Positions 10,545-20,508 of a DNA stretch of 64,000 nucleotides are shown one piece after another. A program made the translations under genes and the position numbers. The stretch comes from Atherix ibis (Eukaryota; Arthropoda; Insecta; Diptera; Athericidae), in contig OY282606.1 in the NCBI GenBank assembly GCA_958298945.1, forward strand, positions 54,883,920-54,947,919, read 5' to 3'. A model generated the notes under the pieces. The model was not told where the DNA came from. It did no database searches and saw only the letters and a list, made by a program, of their open reading frames with translations. How positions within the stretch are numbered: position 1 is the stretch's first letter; each line of letters starts with the position of its first letter.

Positions 10545-13270
10545 GCTACAATACATAAAAGGGCCTACATTTTTTGTTTGTTTTATTCATTTTTGAAAAA
10601 AGGTCATATTTATTAAAGCAATTTTCCAGACTAGAAGTAGTGTACTCGTATTATATATCCTTTTTTTATAATAATATTAATTATGTTAGAGAAGTAAATA
10701 CATTATTTTAAATAAAATATTGTCTGAAAAAGATTATAACCAGATTTTTAACTGAATATTAACAGCGATTATTTGTTATTAATTTATTAAAGGATACACT
10801 AAATTGTTTTTGAAATTGTTGCATTTTAAATTTAATCTTAAATATATTTTAGTTATCAATTTGCCTTCTACAGTTCAAAAATTGCAGGTGCCTTATTCTC
10901 TTTAAGTTCAATATTATAAATACCTGATGATAGTTTTTGAAAAATGACGCGTTTTTCACAACTTTTCCTCTCCTTCTAGGTCCATCCTCTAAGAGTTTAA
11001 TATTTGAAGAGCCATATCGTGGTCATGTCTTATTTAAACCTTCTTATTAATATTCAAATAAACTATCCAATGATTCCCCCCTTATTATTGCATGTCCTTG
11101 TAGTCAAAAATCACAAAATAATCCAAAATTGTTGCTACTACCATGGTGTTACCTTAGATGTTTTAATAGCAGATACTCTTTTTGTTTAGTTAAGATAATT
11201 AAGATTAAAATGTTTAGTAATAATTTGACTAAAATCTCTGCAGTGGATTTAAAAATCTTTTAAATTCCCGAATAACTAATATTTTTAAACACACTGTGAA
11301 CATTTCGAGTGCTTATCTTGCATTGTATTGTATATAGGATATTAAAACTGCAAGTGTTAGGTGATCTCCACTTATTCTATATATTTGGTTCTTCTTCTTA
11401 AAAAATTTATACTATATTTCAGGATAAAATTTTAGTTTTTGCAATCATATTTAAGGAAATACTGTAACTAGCACACCTGACAAGGATCTGTCACCTTCAT
11501 TTTACTATCTGCCTCTATTGAAAAGACTAAACCAATTTTTTATATGATTGTACTTATAAAAAAAGTCCTCCTCAAAACTATTTGTACTCATTTTGTAATA
11601 TTTTTAAGGAACTTTTTGTCGTTAGGGTAATTAAATTTTCAAAAAAAATGGTTTTTTATCTTAGAAAACTATTTGTTCCATAAAATTATTCGTTTAAGTT
11701 AGTCAGACAATATTTCGCTCTTCGGAATTTTTCTAACTTATTTGTGTTTACTGGTATAGCATTAAGATAATGTTTTCATGTTATAGATTATGTCCAAAAA
11801 TTCATGCACAAAAACTCACAGACTATAATATTTTTAAAAACTTAGAAATAGATTCGTGAATAGTCAAATATTAACGGATATACTTTTTTAACTAAATTTA
11901 TTACAGTACGTATTTGAATGTTCATTAAGATAAAGGTTTTTAAATTATAAAAAGAACAAGACGAAGTAAAATTCTCCTCTTGCTAGAATCACATGATTTT
12001 TTATTAACATTAACATATTTATATATTATAATATATTTAAGTATAAATTCATTCGTAAAGTTAAAAAGTAAGTACGGATAGTATGAACAAAGTAAGTAAA
12101 TTTAAATAGACTACAGCTTAAGGTGAGATTTATAAAGATTGACAGCAAATTCGGCATGTAAATTTCTGACTTTTCACTTGAACTCATTCTTATGCAGCTT
12201 GAATGCAATTAGAAATCGATAAAACTTATTAAAAATTCATTAGTCAAAAGTGTACTTCTACTTTTCCAAATGATCCCTTGATAATATGGAGTATAAACGC
12301 TGGTTGGTTGGCATGATGATCTTGGAAGCAGTCATGATAATCTATCCAAGTATCCATTGGCTTAGAACTGGGACTAAAAGATCTTCTGTTATATGGAATG
12401 GTACTGCTTGGATACTCATAGTTTATATCAGTTAGTAGCACCAAAATAAGCAGAAGCAGAAGAAGAAGTAAAAGAAGAAGTGGCGAAGATAGCCAAGTGG
12501 AGTATTCCTAGTGCAGAGTCGTGATGTGTTACCTTTTTTTCTTGAAGCGATTCGTTCCAATGGTATGTGGCATTAATTACTTGTTTGTACATTGTGTTCG
12601 GTTATCAAATTAAGGTATCATTGAGGTTTGCTGTTGGGTCGGTAGTCGGATTTGCACGTCGTTTTCACAAAGTTACTGTAGCGTTCTGCAGCCGCTGAAC
12701 ACAAGTAAGTGTCAAGATAATCATGCAAATGGTAGCTGGGAACATTTAATTAGCCACGATTTGCGACAGTGCCAAAGAGCCAAAGAGCGAAGAGTCATGC
12801 AAAAAACAACAGTGCCAATTTGCAAAAGGTCTACCTAGTTAACCAATACTTTTCTAGCACGTGGTTAGGTGATCCAAATAGCACCATCCATGCGCCCAAT
12901 TATATTTCAAAAGCAAATGCACATAACGGCGGCAACTGATTCCATTTAGTTTCATATGTGAAACCTGATCCACAATAGCAATTGAATTCGTTCGCAAAGT
13001 AGTGTATGTGTAAGTATTAACCCGAATTTCATATATCAAATACAAATGACAATATTTTAACTTTTACTCAAGGAAAATGCTATAAACAGTTTCTAAAAAA
13101 TTAAAAAGCCTATGTGGGAAATAATATTTTTAGAAAGGTATTGTAGGAAAAATATGTTTAGTTTAACTGAGTCTATTCATGTTCTATTGACAAGCGCAAA
13201 ACAATAGTATCTAAATTTACATTAGCTTAAAATACTCTAATTTAATATATAATTATTTATAAAAATATCT
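10545..13270. other. Non-coding stretch, no gene recognised
   Basis: The sequence is AT-rich to about 12,240. From about 12,280 to 12,990 it is less AT-rich and has a GAA-rich run (12,450-12,490) and the octamer ATGCAAAT at 12,725; a 66-codon frame at 12,244-12,444 (-) ends there. None of these resembles a known protein. The 12.5-12.9 kb part looks like single-copy non-coding DNA and could be regulatory, but nothing in the sequence proves this. Confidence 0.5.
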
Positions 13271-13276
13271 TATCAA

Positions 13277-14045
13277 ATGTCACAGGGGGCAAAATCTGGA
13301 GAGTACGGTGGATGGGGCAGCAATTCGTAGCGCAATTTGACCAATTTGGCCATGGCGACGGCGGAGGTGTGAGCCGGCGCGTTGTCGTGGTGGAACAGCA
13401 CTTTTTTCTTCGCAAAGCGGGCCGCTTTTTCTTCAATTCGACGTCAAATCGGCCCAATAAGTCAGCATAGTAGCGCCCCGTGATTGTTTTACCCTTCTCG
13501 AGGTAATCGATGTGGATCACACCTTGTGAATCCCAGAAAACGGTGGCCATCACCTTTTTGGCCGATCGAACAGTCTTCGCCTTCTTCGGAGCACGTTCGC
13601 CGGGTGAAGTCCACTGTTTCGACTGTTCCTTGGTCTCTGGTGTGTACCAGTGAATCCATGTTTCGTCGACGGTGAGCAAACGTGGCACCCATCACGCCGA
13701 CAGCTTTCTCATGCCCAATTCTTCGTGTCGAATATGATGCACCGTTCCTACTGCGATGCCCACAGTCTCAGCTATCTCGTGAATCTTCAATCGACGGTCT
13801 GCCAATACGAGATCGTGGACTTTTTTAACGTTTTTCTCCGTAGCAGCCGTTTTCGGGGCACCTGGGCGTGGCTCATCAAAAACCGACGTGCGGCCACGAA
13901 CAAACTCGTTGAACCAATTCTTGATGGTCGCCATCGAAGGAGAAGAGTCACCATACACAGCATCCAAGCGACCTTTGATTTTGCTGCGCGTTTTCCCTTC
14001 TAAAAACAAGAATCTAATTACCGAACGATATTGTTCTTTTTCCAT
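13277..14045 (-). pseudogene. Mar-C transposase pseudogene
   Basis: The start at 14045 gives MEKEQYRSVIRFLFLEGK. The N-terminal helix-turn-helix pair is complete (FLFLEGKTRSKIKGRL; IHEIAETVGIAVGTVHHI). At LSA-stop-WVPRLL the codon TGA stands where relatives have Arg (CGA), a typical CpG decay. Right after WVPRLLTVD the sequence jumps to ETWIHWYTPETKEQ: about 40 residues between two ACCGTCGA-like motifs are missing, which removes the linker but keeps the first catalytic Asp. A one-base shift at ALRRKK leaves the true frame FHHDNAPAHTSA (second Asp), which continues 34 residues to FAPCD (third Asp) where the gene is cut. Truncation, stop, deletion and frameshift make it a pseudogene. Confidence 0.88.
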
Positions 14046-14224
14046 TTTTGTGCAACCGACCGACACGCTCGCTTTCAAAGGCTCTCAAAACAAAACTAAT
14101 AAAGGGAATCGACTGAAACTTTGACAGTAGGCTATTAAAAGAATGTACTGCACGATGGTAAATTTCTTTTATGACAGCAGTTCCATCGGGCGGTGAGGCT
14201 AAGTACTTGTTGAATGACTCTCGT
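13277..14224 (-). mobile_element. Mar-C mariner, 3' truncated
   Basis: The gene-5' end carries a TIR reading on the minus strand CGAGAGTCATTCAACAAG then TACTTAGCC, clearly related to the Mar-B terminus (CGAGGGTCGTTCAATAAG). A TA lies one base outside it. The other end stops abruptly just after the third catalytic Asp codon at about 13,277, where unrelated AT-rich sequence begins, so the C-terminal tail, 3' UTR and second TIR are lost. The body is much GC-richer than its surroundings. Confidence 0.8.
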
Positions 14225-14411
14225 TACAGATACTGCGAAATGATTTTATTTCTGTAATTTTGAGTTCAACTTTTAAAAAAAAAATTTTTCGTATTAAATC
14301 ACACGTATGTTAATTAGGTAAGAAAGTAAATACAAAATTGTTTACAAAATCCTTGGATATTTACGTAAACAGTGGTCTTATAGTGAAATAGTCGCGTTGC
14401 CCTTAAATTAT

Positions 14412-14473
14412 CATTAAAATGTAAATTCAGAGTACCACGAGTTATCGTGGTACTCTGAATTTACATTTTAATG
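14412..14473. repeat. Perfect 29-bp inverted repeat at the edge of a tandem duplication
   Basis: Arms 14412-14440 (starts CATTAAAATGTAAATTCAG) and 14445-14473 are exact inverses with a four-base loop, GTTA. The right arm is the first 29 bases of the 1,585-bp duplicated unit; the left arm is a short inverted copy lying just outside it. The corresponding junction between the two units (16030) has no such inverted copy. Confidence 0.9.
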
Positions 14474-16029
14474 GAAATATTACTAGAAATGATATTAAAA
14501 AGTAGAAATAAATTTGCATCATAAAATAATAATAACAAATTCTCCTTAACTTAAATGTTTTTAGATATTTTTGTAGATGTTCTTTTATAAGTCTTCTTTC
14601 AGAGATTTTATTTAAAATCAATTGTTTTAATGAGTTTTGAAATTAAATTATAAAAAAAACTATTTTATTTTACCAAAATTAATACAAAAAATAATCATAT
14701 CTACACAGGAAATACAGAATATAAATATTCGAAAAGGCATAATAAAAAGGCCTCAGAACCGTATTAAAAATTACGCCAAATGTTTAAAGCAATTTAGTTA
14801 AATAAATGTTAACGATTAAATAAATTATGTATAATTAATATTATTTTATATTTTCTAACTTATGATGATAAACTTCCATTTTTGCATTATTTGTAGTTTT
14901 GAAAATTAGATACTTTATTTTACATTTTGTTTAGAATAAACATTTAAAAATATGCAATTTTAATGCAGAAAAGTATCTTAACAGTATTAGTCAAAATCAT
15001 AGTAAATTTTTTTTTTTAAGAATTTATTTTCTATAATAAATTCTAAAGTAACTGTTTAAATTATTGCATATGGAAATTTTGGCGTCCTAACTTATATAAA
15101 GAAATTGGTATATTCGTAGGGGTTGAAATATGTCACGACCATCCTCCCTCCTCTCTGACAAATAAAAATAATTTTAAACTCGGTAATACTCTAATAATTC
15201 CACCTAAAAATGTTGCTGAGCATATGTACGTTTATTTCGGTATTTTCCCGCCAACGAATAAAAATTGCAATATGAAAATAATTTATTCAAATAGAAAACA
15301 TTGAAAATTTAAAAAGAAAAATTGTGTTATCATTTAAAAATTACAGGAAAAAAAAATATTACATTTATGTATTAGAACTTCGAACCATAGTGAAGTTATC
15401 TTCATTATCTCATTTATTCGCAAAACCATTTTACTTACAGCTTGATGTATTAGTTAAGAGAACCTTATTTTTAATTATAATAATAGCATATCAATTGAAA
15501 AATATTTATTTAGTAGCATAAATACTGTACAAATTGGAAACAATTTGAATTGAAAAAATCTTCCTGTTTAACATTGAGAAATTTTTAACGTGTATACACT
15601 AAATGATAGTTTTTATTATCAGAGAAAACCTCGTACAAAATTGATATACACAATTATGAACACAATTTCATTTATTTTCAACCATTCGTATGTAAATATA
15701 AACTTCCAGGTATGATAAAGCAAAAGGTATGGCAATAAAATATTGAGATTTCCATCACTAAGTTTCCTTCCACATAAATTCAACATCGTTTCAGAACTAA
15801 GCGACCCAATAGAGTGTGATAAGTGAAGTTGTATTTTTATAGTGCGTTACATGAAATAGAATAGCAAAATGTGCTATCAAATTTTGCGATGCTCCACGAG
15901 CTTGAGGTACAAAAAGCTATAACGAGCCGAAAAAAATATTTTTGGAGTGTTGAGGAGCACTAGAAAATGAACCTCGCTCAAAAAGACTGCAACATCGAAA
16001 AATGATGAAAATATGGAATGAGTTAGGAT
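14445..16029. repeat. Tandem duplication, unit 1 (1,585 bp)
   Basis: Starting TCGTGGTACTCTGAATTTAC, this unit recurs at 16030 with a constant offset of 1,585. I compared many segments, including an 11-T run and a 65-codon frame (15324-15521 and 16909-17106), and found no difference. The content is AT-rich non-coding DNA with a Mar-E mariner remnant at its end. A perfect duplication of this length is either very recent or an assembly error. Confidence 0.93.
15790..16025 (+). pseudogene. Mar-E N-terminal remnant, duplicated copy
   Basis: The 5' UTR-like stretch TAGAGTGTGATAAGTGAAG and the codons for CAIKFCD correspond to the Mar-E fragment at 8.1-8.4 kb. After that the sequence has lost parts and runs ARAGTKSYNEPKK with stops. 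It is cut by the duplication joint at 16029. Identical to the first half of the remnant at 17375-17760. Confidence 0.55.
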
Positions 16030-17614
16030 TCGTGGTACTCTGAATTTACATTTTAATGGAAATATTACTAGAAATGATATTAAAAAGTAGAAATAAATTT
16101 GCATCATAAAATAATAATAACAAATTCTCCTTAACTTAAATGTTTTTAGATATTTTTGTAGATGTTCTTTTATAAGTCTTCTTTCAGAGATTTTATTTAA
16201 AATCAATTGTTTTAATGAGTTTTGAAATTAAATTATAAAAAAAACTATTTTATTTTACCAAAATTAATACAAAAAATAATCATATCTACACAGGAAATAC
16301 AGAATATAAATATTCGAAAAGGCATAATAAAAAGGCCTCAGAACCGTATTAAAAATTACGCCAAATGTTTAAAGCAATTTAGTTAAATAAATGTTAACGA
16401 TTAAATAAATTATGTATAATTAATATTATTTTATATTTTCTAACTTATGATGATAAACTTCCATTTTTGCATTATTTGTAGTTTTGAAAATTAGATACTT
16501 TATTTTACATTTTGTTTAGAATAAACATTTAAAAATATGCAATTTTAATGCAGAAAAGTATCTTAACAGTATTAGTCAAAATCATAGTAAATTTTTTTTT
16601 TTAAGAATTTATTTTCTATAATAAATTCTAAAGTAACTGTTTAAATTATTGCATATGGAAATTTTGGCGTCCTAACTTATATAAAGAAATTGGTATATTC
16701 GTAGGGGTTGAAATATGTCACGACCATCCTCCCTCCTCTCTGACAAATAAAAATAATTTTAAACTCGGTAATACTCTAATAATTCCACCTAAAAATGTTG
16801 CTGAGCATATGTACGTTTATTTCGGTATTTTCCCGCCAACGAATAAAAATTGCAATATGAAAATAATTTATTCAAATAGAAAACATTGAAAATTTAAAAA
16901 GAAAAATTGTGTTATCATTTAAAAATTACAGGAAAAAAAAATATTACATTTATGTATTAGAACTTCGAACCATAGTGAAGTTATCTTCATTATCTCATTT
17001 ATTCGCAAAACCATTTTACTTACAGCTTGATGTATTAGTTAAGAGAACCTTATTTTTAATTATAATAATAGCATATCAATTGAAAAATATTTATTTAGTA
17101 GCATAAATACTGTACAAATTGGAAACAATTTGAATTGAAAAAATCTTCCTGTTTAACATTGAGAAATTTTTAACGTGTATACACTAAATGATAGTTTTTA
17201 TTATCAGAGAAAACCTCGTACAAAATTGATATACACAATTATGAACACAATTTCATTTATTTTCAACCATTCGTATGTAAATATAAACTTCCAGGTATGA
17301 TAAAGCAAAAGGTATGGCAATAAAATATTGAGATTTCCATCACTAAGTTTCCTTCCACATAAATTCAACATCGTTTCAGAACTAAGCGACCCAATAGAGT
17401 GTGATAAGTGAAGTTGTATTTTTATAGTGCGTTACATGAAATAGAATAGCAAAATGTGCTATCAAATTTTGCGATGCTCCACGAGCTTGAGGTACAAAAA
17501 GCTATAACGAGCCGAAAAAAATATTTTTGGAGTGTTGAGGAGCACTAGAAAATGAACCTCGCTCAAAAAGACTGCAACATCGAAAAATGATGAAAATATG
17601 GAATGAGTTAGGAT
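16030..17614. repeat. Tandem duplication, unit 2 (1,585 bp)
   Basis: Second copy of 14445-16029. The join between units reads GAGTTAGGATT then CGTGGTACTC, whereas the end of unit 2 continues GAGTTAGGATTCTTATGAGG into the rest of a mariner remnant. The unit 2 end is therefore the original sequence and the unit 1 end is the new joint. Two to three bases at the joint (TTC) are shared and could be microhomology. Confidence 0.93.
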
Positions 17615-17760
17615 TCTTATGAGGTCAGACCGTCGATAAATATTGTACCTACAGAGTTTTTTATAAAGAAGTCCTTGATATATTCAGAAATAAGATTCTT
17701 AACGTAAGATGGAACATTGCAGACACATGGATGCTCAACCGTGACAACGCCCCTATTACA
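17375..17760 (+). pseudogene. Mar-E mariner remnant spanning the duplication edge
   Basis: The first part (to 17614) repeats 15790-16025. Beyond the duplication edge one frame reads QTVDKYCTYRVFYKEVLDI then FRNKILNVRWNIADTWML and NRDNAPITR. That is the mariner segment leading to the second catalytic Asp (HHDNAPxHT in relatives). The first Asp and the region between the N-terminus and QTV are deleted, and the third Asp is not found. This shows that the element was an internally deleted remnant before the duplication, and that the duplication end lies inside it. Confidence 0.65.
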
Positions 17761-17764
17761 CGGC

Positions 17765-19310
17765 TATCTCAATAAAAGGGATTCTAGTGATTCCTGTCTT
17801 CTATTTACCTGATAAATAGAGACTTATTCTCAGTACGTAAGATCAAAAACCTCTTGAAAGGATATTTATTTCTCAGTACGTGATATCGAAAAGACTTATT
17901 TCTCAGTACATGAAATCAAAATCATCTTGATACCGCTGGAGACTTCCAGTTAAAGTTTTTCAACTCTGCTACGAGTAGTAGTAACAACGCTTCTGCCTAT
18001 GTTTTGGTCCCGCTAAGAGAACTATTTTAAAAGCGATAGTATTGGTATATAAAAATATTGTTACAAAACAAATTGGTCTCGTCATTTTTTTTGCACACGA
18101 CGCATATAATATATTTTTGCAAATAAAACAATCTGAACAGATTTTAAATATCCAAAAATGATAATCTTTGAACTTAATAATTTCTTATCGATAACTTAAA
18201 GAAACAAAATTTTTAAACCGTTTGTTTTTTGTTTGAATCCTCCGTCCGGTTTTGTTATTTAATAGTACATGGAAAGTGTGCTAGTATGAAGATTTGTTTC
18301 AATATTAAATATAAGTAGCTGAAACTTTGTTGTACATACGTGTATCTTTGAAGGTGAATCCATTCAAATGCGCACATAAAGTTCAAGATTATATGGTCAT
18401 TATTCAAACAAAGTTCAATATCGTATGTGGCCATTGAAACCCAACAAAACCGATGCATGAGCTAACAAACGTCTAAAATTTGCAGTTTAGGAACACGCAA
18501 AGACTTACGATGGTCTTAAAGGAAAAGCAAAAGACATTGTTTATTTTGATTCATGTGTAGGTTGTTGAAACTTACATCCTGATTTACTAGTCGACTTAGC
18601 TTCTTATTTAGGTGAACATTTGAACTACTCCAATATTTTAAAGATCAGTACCACCTGGTTGCATTTACGTATGTGCATATGCATATACGAGTATATTCGA
18701 GTATCAGGTAAAGTACAGCAACATCGCCTAAGGAGATTCCGCTTATGCTAAGATGAATCGAATTTTAGATGAATCAGATTAGAATTTCAAAATTCCTGTC
18801 CTGTGTTGTAGGTTATCGTTTTTAAAGTTCACCTGCAGTCTGCATTAATATTCTATTTTTCCTTCGAAAAAGATAACTACAACATTCATGCTTATGAAAA
18901 TGTACTTGCATGGGATAGTTTTAGTAGTGAGTGTTATCTAGTGGATAATCATAAGCAAATATTATATTTTAGGTAAATAAATAATCCTACATTAAATAAA
19001 TGGTCTCGATTTGACTGTGGATGAGATATATAGTATATTATCGTTAAAAAAGAGTATCATGGCCAAGTCAATAATTTTGAGGTCATAGAAAATTACACGT
19101 GTTGGGAGCTTTACACAATTCAAAATAACGTTAGGATGGCGATGTCTTAAAGCAATCTACTTGCTAATGAAGCATATATTATATTAACAAAATATTTGGC
19201 ATAAATTCTTAGATAAAATAGTCAAAATATTGAATCTTATTACTGGAAAGTAAAAATGGGCACTTAGTTCTTGATAATAGGCCACACACATTTCAAGGGT
19301 TTAAAACTAA
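17765..19310. other. AT-rich spacer, no gene recognised
   Basis: A short internal repeat of TTATTTCTCAGTACGTGAxAT-like sequence lies at 17,825-17,915. The 67-codon frame at 18,255-18,458 (-) has no recognisable feature. I see no RNA gene or mobile element. Confidence 0.55.
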
Positions 19311-19312
19311 TA

Positions 19313-20506
19313 TAAGGTGTTGCTTAAAACTAATATATTGATTTGCCAATAGATGGCTTTAGGAGTCTGTATCTCCCGTTTTAAAAGTGCGATCGGGTTG
19401 CACTAGATGGCAGAAGATAAGATTTCGTACTAAAAAAGCTTCTCATACAGTTTTGTGATTACTTGACTCAGTATTTTTTTAGCACGCGTCAAAGATGGAC
19501 ATCAACAAAAAGGAAATACGCCATATTTTACAGTTTTTCTTCGATAAAGGTGAAAACGCAAGCCAGGCAGCTGAAAATGTGAATAGTGTTTATGGTCCTG
19601 ATACTGTAACAGTCAATCATGCGCAATTTTGGTTTCGTCGATTCCGTTCCGGTAATTTTGATGTCAAAGATGCACCACGCTCTGGAAGGCCAATTTTCGA
19701 AAATGTCGATAAAATAATGGAAATCGTCGAGTCCGACCGTCACGTAAGCACTGTTTCGATTGCCCAGTGTAATCGATGTATACTTCAAAAAGAAGCTCGA
19801 TGTATGGGTGCCACACGAGTTTAAAAACCTCATGGACCGAATTTCCATCTGCGAATCGCTGCTGAATCGCAACAATATCGATTCACGTCAAGCGACAACG
19901 GTCGTGGTCAAATCGCGGCCACCCGGCGCAAACGGTGGTCAAGCCAGGATTGACAGCCAGGAAGGTTTTGCTGTGTGTTTGGTGGGACTTGCAGGGAATC
20001 ATCTACTATGAGCTGCTCCCCTACCGCCGAACTCTTAATTCGGACCTATACTGTTGACAATTGGACCGTCTGAAAGAAGCCATCGCCCAGAAGCGGCCAG
20101 CTTTGGCCAATAGGAGAGGAATTGTATTCCATCAGGACAACGCCAGGCCGCATACATCGATAGTGACTCGCCAGAAGTTCCGGGACCGTGGTTGGGATGT
20201 TCTTATGCATCCACCTTATAGTCCGGACCTGGCCCCAAGTGATTACCACCTCTTCCTGTCTATGACGAATGATTTTGCAGGTGAAAAAATCGCCTCAAGA
20301 GAAGATTGTGAAAATCGACTGTCCCAGTTTTTTGCCAATAGGGACGAGGGTTTCTATGAGAGAGGCATTATGAAATTACCTCCAAAATGGCAACAAGTTA
20401 TCTAACAAAACGGTGCATATTTGACCTAAATCGTATCATTATATCTATGCTTAATAAAACCTTCAATTTAATGCAAAAATAATGGATTTCTTTTTACTAC
20501 ACCTTA
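19313..20506 (+). mobile_element. Mar-D mariner (mauritiana/cecropia-like) with TIRs
   Basis: Left end TAAGGTGTTGCTTAAAA and right end, read on the minus strand, TAAGGTGTAGTAAAAAG are a shortened, diverged TIR pair. TA flanks both ends (19311-19312 and 20507-20508). Between them are a 5' UTR, a broken transposase and a short 3' UTR with AATAAAA at 20453. A 93-base piece of the same 5' UTR is found again at 23934-24026. Confidence 0.85.
19495..20405 (+). pseudogene. Mar-D transposase pseudogene lacking the first catalytic Asp
   Basis: MDINKKEIRHILQFFFDKGE starts the first helix-turn-helix, followed by YGPDTVTVNHAQFWFRRF and the GRP motif (SGRPIFENVDKI). After VSTVSIAQ a deletion and frameshift remove the second helix-turn-helix; the frame at 19760 resumes with KKLDVWVPHEFKNLMDRIS. 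Next, NNIDS jumps into the sequence that follows the first catalytic block, so the MVTGDEKW-type segment with the first Asp is deleted. After frame changes it reads TARKVLLCVWWDLQGIIYYE, has a TGA before QLDRLKEAIAQKRP, and then stays open to the end with FHQDNARPHTS (second Asp) and LAPSDYHLF (third Asp, 34 residues on) and IMKLPPKWQQVI. Loss of the first Asp alone would abolish catalysis. Confidence 0.88.
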
Positions 20507-20508
20507 TA

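Noticed and set aside
15324..15521. 65-codon frame repeated exactly at 16909-17106 as a duplicated gene
   Set aside because: The identity is explained by the 1,585-bp tandem duplication; the frame itself has no protein-like features.
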